DNA of 40,410 bases from an uncultured Pelagibacteraceae bacterium (GTDB taxonomy: Bacteria; Pseudomonadota; Alphaproteobacteria; Pelagibacterales; Pelagibacteraceae): contig CACPCL010000008.1 in NCBI GenBank assembly GCA_902632445.1, forward strand, positions 1-40,410, written 5' to 3'. Within the stretch, counting starts at the first letter, position 1, and the number at the start of each line of letters is the position of its first letter. The notes below the pieces were generated by a model. It searched no databases. It saw only the letters and a list, made by a program, of their open reading frames with translations, and was not told the origin of the DNA. A program made the translations under genes and the position numbers. Positions 27,980 through 35,589 of the stretch are shown here, one piece after another.

Positions 27980-29836
27980 TTAGTGTTGCTTACCAAGAAT
28001 AGCCTTACCTGTCGGTATTCTTGTATCGTCTACTAATTTTTGCGTAGCTGGGCTTGGCTCTTTAGTCATTAAACTGACTACCACCATTACAACTAAACAA
28101 ATTGGTGCTCCAATTAATCCAAATCTTAAGTGGTCAATACCTAAGAAAGGAGTATTTACACCGCCCCATATTGGAACTGAGAATTTAGGGAACACCCACG
28201 TTAAGTATAATGTTCCTGAAATAATTCCCGACAATATACCAGCGATTGCACCTTCTCTAGTAGCTCTCTTCCACCATACTCCAAGTACAAGTGGGAAGAA
28301 TAAACCTGACATTGCAAAGTCGAATGCCCAAGCAACCGAACCTAAGATACTTGTTAGCCTGAAAGAGGCTATGTAAGCACCAGCAGCTCCGATTATTACT
28401 AGAAGTGTACGAGCAACTAATAGTCTTTTAGCAGTTTCCGCTTTTGGATTTATGATCTTGTAATAAATGTCGTGTGATAACGCATTTGAGATCGCAAGAA
28501 CTAATCCATCGGCAGTTGACATGGCAGCAGCCATACCACCAGCAAACACAAGTCCTGAGATTACGAACGGTAGACCCGCTACTTCTGGAGTAGCTAATAC
28601 TACAACGTCACCTCTCATGAACCATTCGTTCAACTGAAGTATTCCGTCACCATTAAAGTCTGCGATAAATACTTGTTTAACTTCAGACCATCTTTGTACC
28701 CACTCTATCGACTGAACTTCAGAAATAGATTTTCCGATAATTCCAGTTGGTAGATTTGGATCCATCAATGCTAATTTAGACAATGTCGCTAACATAGGCG
28801 CTGAAGAGTAAAGTAAGAAAATAAAGAATAGCGACCAAGCTACTGATTTTCTTGCTGCTCTTACTGTAGGAGTTGTAAAGTATCTCATTAAGATATGAGG
28901 TAACGATGCAGTTCCTACCATCATACAAATCGCTAACGATAAGTATTTCCAGACAGCCATTCCACCTTCAGGTACTCCAGAGTGAGTTCCAGAGATGTAT
29001 TTCAATCCTCCTGGTACCCCAGCTGCTTTCATATCTGCGGCGCTGTTTTTAACTAGTCCAAATTGCTGTTCAAGTTCGCCAAGTCTTGCTACTTCATCAC
29101 CTAACATTAAGTGAGGGAAAATTCCTCCACCTACGTTAGAACTAATCCAGAATACTGGTATTAAGTATGCGATGATTAATACAATGTACTGAGCAACTTG
29201 TGTCCAAGTTACGGCTCTCATTCCACCAAGCATTGAACAGATAAGGATACTTATTAATCCTACCCATACACCTGCCTCGAACGGAATTCCAAGAGCTCTA
29301 GAAGCAATTGTTCCCGTAGCATTAATTTGTGCTGTTACGTAAGTAAATGATGCTATGAAAAGCACGAATACTGATGCAGCTCTTACTGCATTACCACCGT
29401 ATCGTGTTCCGATAAAATCAGGAACTGTGTAACATCCAAACTTTCTTAGGTACGGAGCCATTAGAGTTGCAACAAGTACGTATCCACCTGTCCAACCTAC
29501 TAAGAAGGCCATATAAGTATAACCACCAAAGTAAACTCCACCCGCTAAAGCTACGAATGATGCACCTGACATCCAGTCAGCTGCTGTTGCCATCCCGTTA
29601 AACACGGTAGGCACTTGTCTTCCTGCAACATAGTAGGCATCTACTTGAATGGTTCTTGATAAATATCCGATTAAGGCATAAATCAATACCGTGAAAGCTA
29701 CGAACATCACTCCGATGTTTTTAGCTGACACACCTGCTTGCTCTGCTAATGCCATCAAAATGATGAACACTATAAAGCCACCAGTGTAGGTACCATATAT
29801 TTTAGGAAGGTTTTGTATAAAATCTCCTTTAAACAT
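27980..29836 (-). CDS. Sodium:solute symporter, large subunit (VC_2705 / ActP-like type)
   Basis: This 618-residue protein of the solute:sodium symporter family has about 13 hydrophobic segments. Typical blocks are YYVAGRQVPTVFNGMATAADWMSGASF (66-93), MRAVTWTQVAQYIVL (206-220), a sodium-site region STADGLVLAISNALSHDIYY (440-459) and SVAWAFDFAMSGLFFPLVLGVWWKR. The pairing with a DUF4212 small subunit identifies the two-component VC_2705 subfamily, often linked to acetate or other short acids. acs lies nearby, so acetate is a reasonable guess, not proven. A hydrophilic loop (about 372-410) holds an EF-hand-like sequence D393-FNGDGILQLN-E404. Base composition is clearly less AT-rich than in neighbours. 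Confidence 0.92.
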   Translation of the reverse strand: MFKGDFIQNLPKIYGTYTGGFIVFIILMALAEQAGVSAKNIGVMFVAFTVLIYALIGYLSRTIQVDAYYVAGRQVPTVFNGMATAADWMSGASFVALAGGVYFGGYTYMAFLVGWTGGYVLVATLMAPYLRKFGCYTVPDFIGTRYGGNAVRAASVFVLFIASFTYVTAQINATGTIASRALGIPFEAGVWVGLISILICSMLGGMRAVTWTQVAQYIVLIIAYLIPVFWISSNVGGGIFPHLMLGDEVARLGELEQQFGLVKNSAADMKAAGVPGGLKYISGTHSGVPEGGMAVWKYLSLAICMMVGTASLPHILMRYFTTPTVRAARKSVAWSLFFIFLLYSSAPMLATLSKLALMDPNLPTGIIGKSISEVQSIEWVQRWSEVKQVFIADFNGDGILQLNEWFMRGDVVVLATPEVAGLPFVISGLVFAGGMAAAMSTADGLVLAISNALSHDIYYKIINPKAETAKRLLVARTLLVIIGAAGAYIASFRLTSILGSVAWAFDFAMSGLFFPLVLGVWWKRATREGAIAGILSGIISGTLYLTWVFPKFSVPIWGGVNTPFLGIDHLRFGLIGAPICLVVMVVVSLMTKEPSPATQKLVDDTRIPTGKAILGKQH

Positions 29837-30093
29837 TAGTCATCCTCTCTTTCTGAGAAACCATGTTCTTCGTCGATTTTTTCTTGTTTATTTGCAGTCC
29901 AAAACAAAATTATCACAAAGGCAAGAAGTGAACCTTGCGCAGTCATGTAATATGCTAGTGGATAGCCAAGAAAAGACATCGTGTTCAGTTCTGAACCAAA
30001 CATGAAGATCACTAATGAGAAGAAAGCCCAAAGAACCAATGTTACGATCATATGGTTTTTGGTCTTATTCCAATATGCGTCTTTATTTGACAT
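29836..30093 (-). CDS. DUF4212 small subunit of the sodium:solute symporter
   Basis: This 85-residue protein has two transmembrane helices (about 16-34 and 44-64) with an acidic C-terminal tail (EEHGFSEREDD). The order of small subunit then large subunit, overlapping by one base, is standard for this transporter class. A strong Shine-Dalgarno AGGGGGA lies a few bases before the ATG on the minus strand, unusual in this window and suggesting high expression. An 18-base palindrome lies just upstream. Confidence 0.92.
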   Translation of the reverse strand: MSNKDAYWNKTKNHMIVTLVLWAFFSLVIFMFGSELNTMSFLGYPLAYYMTAQGSLLAFVIILFWTANKQEKIDEEHGFSEREDD

Positions 30094-30115
30094 ATTTCCC
30101 CCTATTTATTTTTTA

Positions 30116-30133
30116 ACTTTTTACGTAAAAAGT
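30116..30133. promoter_or_regulatory. Perfect 18-base palindrome upstream of the symporter genes (possible operator)
   Basis: ACTTTTTACGTAAAAAGT is its own reverse complement. It lies 22 bases upstream of the small-subunit ATG and 115 bases before the GTG start of the divergent gene, so it falls in the leader or promoter. A dimeric regulator site is the simplest reading. The rest of the 155-base gap (30094-30248) shows no clear promoter. Confidence 0.45.
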
Positions 30134-30248
30134 ACTCTTATTGCTGGGGAGCATACTGATTATGAGTTGAATTAAAAGAGAAAAAAGGACCCCAAAACCA
30201 ATTTGAAATGCTATAAGACAAGTAAATAAAGGGTTTTTTAAATACAAC

Positions 30249-30890
30249 GTGAAATTGAATCTAAATAAATTGCGAAACACTCTTAGAACCACTCTAATTA
30301 GCGTTTGGGAGTACGTAATTCCCATCTGGAAGATTTCAGGACTATTTAAAAGCATAAAATCAAAAAAAGATTTAGAAAATTTTATTCAAGAAAGATCTGC
30401 TCACGTTACTCAAACAACTTTATACGGTTATTTAAAAACAAGAATAGGAGTTAAATACATTGCCATGATGGAAGATGAGAGGTTTTTAAAGTCAATCAAT
30501 ATTGCAAAATGGAATATATATGTGGTTGCTTTAGCTGATTGTACTTTTTATGTTTTTTCTTATCTTATTTCAGAAAAAAACTTGAAAGATAATGATTGTA
30601 AAGAAATCTTTTTAAAAATTTTAGAAAGTGAGAAAAAAAATGGTCTCAGTAATGAAATTTTTGATAGAGGAAAGAAAAATTTTTTAGAAAGAGTGGATAA
30701 AGTAAACTTTTCAAACTATCATTTAGACGATCCTTTTAAAGAGAGCGGTCAAGCTTTATACTATTGGTCACCTATTGCAGATGAATTAAAATCACTTGAT
30801 AAAAAAATTGTTCTGAATTCTATTCATTTGAAGTGGGAATTAATGAAGAATGAGTTTAAAAAATCAACGAAAAATTTAAAATTTAATTAA
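30249..30890 (+). CDS. Conserved-looking protein of unknown function
   Basis: The protein has 213 residues and starts at GTG; the next in-frame Met is about residue 73, after a region that looks conserved ([26 protein letters not shown], about 46-71). Further on come [25 protein letters not shown] and a C-terminal [27 protein letters not shown]. No signal peptide or catalytic motif is obvious; the N-terminus is basic and amphipathic. I believe similar proteins occur in other alphaproteobacteria but cannot name a family. It sits between the acetate-type symporter and acs, and its 3' end overlaps the convergent acs by 4 bases, so a role in acetate use is possible. Confidence 0.8.
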   Translation: MKLNLNKLRNTLRTTLISVWEYVIPIWKISGLFKSIKSKKDLENFIQERSAHVTQTTLYGYLKTRIGVKYIAMMEDERFLKSINIAKWNIYVVALADCTFYVFSYLISEKNLKDNDCKEIFLKILESEKKNGLSNEIFDRGKKNFLERVDKVNFSNYHLDDPFKESGQALYYWSPIADELKSLDKKIVLNSIHLKWELMKNEFKKSTKNLKFN

Positions 30891-33025
30891 CCTTTATTTT
30901 GTCTATTTTCAACAAGGGAATTAACTACACTCGGGTCAGCAAGAGTTGTTGTATCACCAAGATTGTTTGGTTCATTTGCAGCAATTTTTCTAAGAATTCT
31001 TCTCATAATTTTTCCAGATCTTGTTTTAGGTAATCCAGGCGCAAATTGAATTACATCAGGTGTAGCTATTGGACCAATTTGCTTTCTTACCCAAAGTTTA
31101 AGATCCCTCTCCAAGTCTCCCGTTGGATTTTCTCCTGCATTTAAAGTTACATAACAATACAATCCGTTTCCTTTTATGCTGTGAGGAAATCCTACTACAG
31201 CTGCTTCAGCAACTTTTGGATGGGCGACAAATGCACTTTCTATTTCCGCTGTTCCTAAATTATGTCCAGAAACGATAATTACATCATCTACTCTTCCAGT
31301 AATCCAATAATAACCATCTTTATCTCTTCTGCACCCATCACCTGTAAAATATTTACCATCGAACTGTGAAAAATAAGTATCTATAAATCTTTGGTGATCA
31401 CCGTAAACTGTTCTCATTTGTCCTGGCCAGGAACTTGCCATACACAATCTTCCTTTTCCTTCCCCTTTGACAATTTTGCCATCTTTATCAACTATAACAG
31501 GTTTGATCCCGTAAAAAGGTTTAGTTGCCGAACCAGGTTTCAAATCTATAGCTCCCGGTTGTGGAGCTATCAATATACCTCCTGTTTCTGTTTGCCACCA
31601 TGTATCAACAATTGGACAACGTGAGTCTCCGACAGTTTTATAATACCACATCCAAGCCTCAGGGTTTATTGGTTCACCTACAGTTCCAAGTAATTTAAGT
31701 GTTTTCCTGCTTGTTTTTTTAACAGGTCCATCACCCTCTCTCATCAAGGCTCTTATCGCTGTTGGAGCAGTATAAAAAATATTTACCTTATGCTTATCGA
31801 CTATTTGCCACCAACGTGAGCTATCAGGATAATTAGGAACTCCTTCAAACATAATTGTAGTTGCTCCGTTAGAAAGTGGTCCATAGATTATGTAACTATG
31901 GCCTGTAACCCAACCTATATCAGCAGTGCACCAATAAATATCATTTGATTTATAGTCGAAGATATATTGATGTGTCATTGAAGCATAGACCATGTAACCG
32001 CCTGTAGTATGAAGCACACCTTTTGGTTTTCCTGTTGAACCAGATGTATAGAGAATAAATAATGGGTCTTCTGCGCTCATTTCTTCGGGTTCGCATTTAG
32101 CAGGAACCGAAGAAGTTAAATCCTTGTAAGAAACATCTCTTTCGTTATTCCAATCAACTTGGTTACCAGTTCTTTCTACTACTACACATTTTTTCACTCC
32201 TGGGCATTGATCTAATGCCTCATCAGCTATTTTCTTAAGGGGTATAATTTTCCCTCCGCGTACTCCTTCGTCTGCAGTAATTAAGTATTCAGACTCACAG
32301 TCTGTTATTCTTGTAGCGATTGAGTCTGGAGAAAAACCTCCAAAAATAATTGAATGCACCGCACCAATCCTTGCACATGCTAACATAATATAAGCTAGCT
32401 CGGGTATCATAGTAAGATAGATAGTAACCCGATCACCTTTTTGGATTCCTAAACTTTTTAAACCATTAGCGGCTTTACAAACATTTTGATGTAATTCTCG
32501 ATAAGATATTTTCTTCGTATCAGATGGGTCATCTCCAACCCAAATTATAGCTGTCTTACTAGGATTTTTTTTAAGATGTCTGTCTATACAATTTGCCGAT
32601 GCATTTAGTGTTCCATCATAAAACCATTTTATTTTTACATCTTCTTTACTATATTTAACATCTTTTATTTTAGTATATTTTTTAATCCATGTTATTCTTT
32701 TACCTTCTTTAGCCCAAAATTTATCATTTTCTTTTATAGAGAGCTTATATTTCTTTTTGTATTTAGATTCATTTACATACGCGTGATTAGCCCAGCTGTC
32801 AGAAACTTTGATTATTGAGTTTCCATCACTATCTTTCGAATATGTTGGGGCTTTAAAATTAATTTTTCTTACTCTAGTTCTTTTTTTTGAAAATTTTTTT
32901 TTCTTTTTTCTAGTTTTTTTCCTAGATTTTCTTATTTTCCTACTAGATTTTCTTACTTTTACAGTTTTTTTTCTAGATTTATTTTTTTTTCTATTTTTTC
33001 TTTTTTTCTTTCTCTTCTTAGCCAC
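30887..33025 (-). CDS. acs: Acs, acetyl-CoA synthetase with a polybasic N-terminal extension
   Basis: This 712-residue AMP-forming ligase activates acetate to acetyl-CoA. From about residue 85 it follows the family: WYDGTLN-type segment, [49 protein letters not shown] (acetate-pocket Trp), [22 protein letters not shown], and [17 protein letters not shown] with the catalytic Lys, the usual acetylation site. The first 54 residues contain 37 Lys/Arg and no acidic residue. No internal Met precedes about residue 206, and I found no GTG or TTG start between the tail and the enzyme core, so the extension appears real. E. coli Acs lacks it. The gene ends the tsaD-to-acs minus-strand run. Confidence 0.95.
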   Translation of the reverse strand: MAKKRKKKRKNRKKNKSRKKTVKVRKSSRKIRKSRKKTRKKKKKFSKKRTRVRKINFKAPTYSKDSDGNSIIKVSDSWANHAYVNESKYKKKYKLSIKENDKFWAKEGKRITWIKKYTKIKDVKYSKEDVKIKWFYDGTLNASANCIDRHLKKNPSKTAIIWVGDDPSDTKKISYRELHQNVCKAANGLKSLGIQKGDRVTIYLTMIPELAYIMLACARIGAVHSIIFGGFSPDSIATRITDCESEYLITADEGVRGGKIIPLKKIADEALDQCPGVKKCVVVERTGNQVDWNNERDVSYKDLTSSVPAKCEPEEMSAEDPLFILYTSGSTGKPKGVLHTTGGYMVYASMTHQYIFDYKSNDIYWCTADIGWVTGHSYIIYGPLSNGATTIMFEGVPNYPDSSRWWQIVDKHKVNIFYTAPTAIRALMREGDGPVKKTSRKTLKLLGTVGEPINPEAWMWYYKTVGDSRCPIVDTWWQTETGGILIAPQPGAIDLKPGSATKPFYGIKPVIVDKDGKIVKGEGKGRLCMASSWPGQMRTVYGDHQRFIDTYFSQFDGKYFTGDGCRRDKDGYYWITGRVDDVIIVSGHNLGTAEIESAFVAHPKVAEAAVVGFPHSIKGNGLYCYVTLNAGENPTGDLERDLKLWVRKQIGPIATPDVIQFAPGLPKTRSGKIMRRILRKIAANEPNNLGDTTTLADPSVVNSLVENRQNKG

Positions 33026-33037
33026 AAAATTTCTCCC

Positions 33038-33460
33038 CTATTTGCTCACTTTACCCATCTTATAAATAATTTTCCAGCTTTTAAAATCTATTGGCATTAC
33101 TGATAATCTACTTTGTTTTATCAATGGTAAATGTGAAATACTCTCTGTTTTTTTAATTTTTTCAAGTGTAATTGGATTTTTAAACTCTTTTTCAAACCTA
33201 ACTTGAACTGCCACAAATCTTCCTTTTTTATCAGATTTATCTAAAAAAGCTTTTTTTATAACTTTTACAATACCTACTATTTCTTTACCGATATTAGAGT
33301 GATAAAAATAACATAAATCACCTTCACACATATCCTTCAGATAATTTGCGGCTTGATAATTTCTTACACCATCCCAAGACACACCTTTAGCACCTGCTTT
33401 TTTTTGTTGTTTAATAGACCAAACATCAGGCTCAGATTTAAGTAACCAATACCGCATCAA
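33038..33460 (-). CDS. EVE-domain protein
   Basis: This 140-residue protein is a PUA-like EVE domain: MRYWLLKSEPDVWSI, then WDGVRNYQAANYLKDM and GDLCYFYHSN, with IVGIVKVIKKAF. EVE domains bind modified bases in DNA or RNA, and this stand-alone form resembles thymocyte nuclear protein 1. Two adjacent Mets are possible starts. It lies 12 bases upstream of acs and 12 bases downstream of the ACP gene, so it is embedded in the same transcription unit, although a functional link is not evident. Confidence 0.92.
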   Translation of the reverse strand: MMRYWLLKSEPDVWSIKQQKKAGAKGVSWDGVRNYQAANYLKDMCEGDLCYFYHSNIGKEIVGIVKVIKKAFLDKSDKKGRFVAVQVRFEKEFKNPITLEKIKKTESISHLPLIKQSRLSVMPIDFKSWKIIYKMGKVSK

Positions 33461-33472
33461 TATTATTATTTA

Positions 33473-33706
33473 TTAGGTTTTGTTTATGTAATCCAAAATT
33501 TTTTTTACAGTATTTAACTCAGAAATTTTACTTGTCGGAATTTTTTTCTTTATCATCTTTTCTATTTTTACCATTATAGTTACCTGACCAAGGCTATCCC
33601 ACTTGAAAAAATCTGTAGACTTTGAATTAATTCCTATTTTATTTTCTTGTTCCCCAATTGTATCAGAAATTATTTTAATTATTTTTCCTAAATTTTCTTT
33701 TTTCAT
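33473..33706 (-). CDS. Acyl carrier protein (dedicated, DltC-like role)
   Basis: The protein has 77 residues. The phosphopantetheine site is Ser38 in KWDSLGQVTIMVKIE, matching the D-S-L motif with helix II following. Unlike fatty-acid AcpP it is strongly basic in several stretches (KIEKMIKKKIPTSK), so it is likely a specialised carrier. Its start overlaps the ligase stop by 4 bases, pointing to a ligase-carrier pair as in DltA-DltC. The proposed role is to carry an activated acyl group to the MBOAT protein encoded just upstream in the run. Confidence 0.88.
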   Translation of the reverse strand: MKKENLGKIIKIISDTIGEQENKIGINSKSTDFFKWDSLGQVTIMVKIEKMIKKKIPTSKISELNTVKKILDYINKT

Positions 33707-35436
33707 TTATTTTTAATTAAATATAAAATTTTATTTATTAAATTCTTGTTTGTCATTACATTAAGATCAATTTTTTGTAAAGAATCTGGTTCAATAAGAG
33801 CCTGCCTTAATAACCTTCTCAAAATTTTTCCACTTCTAGTTTTGGGCAATTCATCTAAGTAAAATATCCTCTTTGGTATAGCATATGATCCAAAATTATT
33901 TACTATTTGTTTTTCAATAATTGTATCTATTTTCTTTTTTTTTGATACAACAAATAAATATAAAGTTTCACCTTCCATAAAGTTAGGTACTGAGATTGCA
34001 CAACACTCACTCACATGAATAATTTTTAATATTATTGACTCTATTTCCTCACAACCTATCCTGTGCCCCCTTATATTAATAACATCGTCCGTTCTACCGT
34101 GTATATATAAATTCCCGTTTCTTTTTGTTGCGAGATCGAACATTCTGAAATTTCCGGATTTGTCCCAATATTTCTTCCATACTTTAATTCCATTTAAAAC
34201 TCGTTTCATATTCCCAGGCCAAGGAGATAGAAGTTTTATTTCTATTTTATTTTTTTTATGAAGTTTATTTATTTTTAATTTTTTTGTGATTGTATTACCA
34301 ACTGAGCCTTGTGGTACTTTAGAAATTTTGTCCTCAAAAGTTGGTGAGATTATTATTGATCCATTTTCAGTCTGAAAATACCCGTTAACAACTGTTTTAC
34401 TTTTTTTTGTAAAACTTTTAGCAAACCATTCGGCTATAGGAGGCGCTAAGTGTTCTCCCATAGAAGCTAAAGTTTTAAGATACTTTGTTTGAAATTTTTT
34501 GTTTCCAAAAAATGATTTCATTAACCTTATCAATGTTACAGGTAAATAAAGTATAGTTACTTTTAATTTAAGTACTTTTTTTAATACTTTTTCGTCTAAC
34601 AATAAAAATGGGTCTTCAACTAAAACAGTACTTGCTCCGATTGATAATGGTCCAAACAAAGCGTATGAGTGTCCATTTATCCATCCAGCATTTGAAGCCG
34701 CCAAGATCACAGAGTTTTTATTCATGCCAAATTGTTTTAGGCAAGAATATTTTGTAGCAAAAAAATAACCACCAGATGAATGAACTATTCCCTTAGGAAT
34801 GCCAGTTGACCCAGAAGTAAATAAAGTAAATAAATCTCTATCTGAGTTTACGATCTGATCTTTTACGAAATTTTTTGTAGGTGAAGAGTTTAAAATTTTG
34901 TCATTAATAAAAAGCAATTTAAATTTCCATTTTTTCTTTACTTTGCTTAATATTTCTTTGTCGAAATACTTTTTATCAAACCTTGTTATAAATAAATTTG
35001 GTTTTATCAAATCTACTCTTTTTTCTATGGCTTCTGGCGCCAGGTCTTCAAATATAACTGAAAAGTGAATTCCTAATTTGACACATGCAAATAAAGATAC
35101 AGTTGTCTCAATCGATGAGGAGCCGTGAATGATTACTTTCGAATTTGAATTATGATCTATTTTTTTTTTTAAAATTTTTGCAAAATTATTTACGAGAAAG
35201 TAAAGTTGTTTATATGAATAACTCTTAACTTCTTTTTTTTTATTTACATAAAAAATTGCAGTCTTGTTTTTGTAATTAGATCTATAATGTTTTGAAATAC
35301 AATTCTCAAATATGTTTAATCTTGCACCAGGAAACCAAGTAATAAAATTATTATTTTTTTTTCTAAATGGTTTTTGTGGTTTAGTTATCCAATCTATTAT
35401 CTCAGAACTTTTTATCCAAAAATTATTTTTTGACAT
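33703..35436 (-). CDS. Adenylate-forming acyl ligase of acetyl-CoA-synthetase type (DltA-like role)
   Basis: This 577-residue ANL-superfamily enzyme has an ACS-like N-terminus (WFPGARLNIFENCISKHY, about 34-51), the P-loop FTSGSTGIPKG (206-216), NAGWINGHSYALFGPL, YFQTENGS (353-360), the hinge GRTDDVINIRGHRIG (447-461) and the catalytic Lys537 in [14 protein letters not shown]. Where Acs has Trp-Trp in the acyl pocket (WWQTE), this protein has Tyr-Phe (YFQTE), so a different short acyl substrate is plausible. The overlap with the ACP gene suggests that it charges that ACP rather than, or as well as, CoA. True acetoacetyl-CoA synthetase or a second Acs are alternatives. Confidence 0.85.
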   Translation of the reverse strand: MSKNNFWIKSSEIIDWITKPQKPFRKKNNNFITWFPGARLNIFENCISKHYRSNYKNKTAIFYVNKKKEVKSYSYKQLYFLVNNFAKILKKKIDHNSNSKVIIHGSSSIETTVSLFACVKLGIHFSVIFEDLAPEAIEKRVDLIKPNLFITRFDKKYFDKEILSKVKKKWKFKLLFINDKILNSSPTKNFVKDQIVNSDRDLFTLFTSGSTGIPKGIVHSSGGYFFATKYSCLKQFGMNKNSVILAASNAGWINGHSYALFGPLSIGASTVLVEDPFLLLDEKVLKKVLKLKVTILYLPVTLIRLMKSFFGNKKFQTKYLKTLASMGEHLAPPIAEWFAKSFTKKSKTVVNGYFQTENGSIIISPTFEDKISKVPQGSVGNTITKKLKINKLHKKNKIEIKLLSPWPGNMKRVLNGIKVWKKYWDKSGNFRMFDLATKRNGNLYIHGRTDDVINIRGHRIGCEEIESIILKIIHVSECCAISVPNFMEGETLYLFVVSKKKKIDTIIEKQIVNNFGSYAIPKRIFYLDELPKTRSGKILRRLLRQALIEPDSLQKIDLNVMTNKNLINKILYLIKNK

Positions 35437-35457
35437 AATATTTAGGTTAGAATTAAA

Positions 35458-35574
35458 TTAAAAAATCATATAAATGAATGGAACTAAATCTGCATTATTA
35501 TTTAGAGCAAGAAATGCAACAATTAATGCTAGTAAAAAAATAAATGCTGCTCGAACGATTTTCCTTTTATTCAT
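35458..35574 (-). CDS. 38-residue single-pass membrane peptide with a DltX-like C-terminus
   Basis: This short frame starts 16 bases after the MBOAT stop codon and ends 21 bases before the ligase start. It has a basic N-terminus (MNKRKIVR), one hydrophobic helix (about 9-24) and a short tail ending PFIYMIF, with Tyr35 four residues from the end. Inside-positive charge predicts a periplasmic C-terminus. DltX proteins of Gram-positive dlt operons are about 50 residues, single-pass, and end in a conserved Phe-Ile-Tyr-x-x-Phe type motif whose tyrosine is reported to take the acyl group from DltB (from memory). The match of size, topology, tail and operon position is the evidence. Small size means chance cannot be fully excluded. 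Confidence 0.75.
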   Translation of the reverse strand: MNKRKIVRAAFIFLLALIVAFLALNNNADLVPFIYMIF

Positions 35575-35589
35575 ATAAAGTTAAAGTAT

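Noticed and set aside
30113-30355. An 80-codon minus-strand frame upstream of the symporter genes with hydrophobic stretches
   Set aside because: It overlaps the start of the plus-strand 213-residue gene and the palindrome, begins inside that gene and has no recognisable motif. Hydrophobic reading frames opposite lysine-rich genes are expected in this DNA.
32808-33065. A plus-strand frame of 85 codons made almost entirely of Phe and Leu
   Set aside because: It is the antisense shadow of the lysine-rich tail of acs; AAA/AGA codons read backwards give TTT/TCT.
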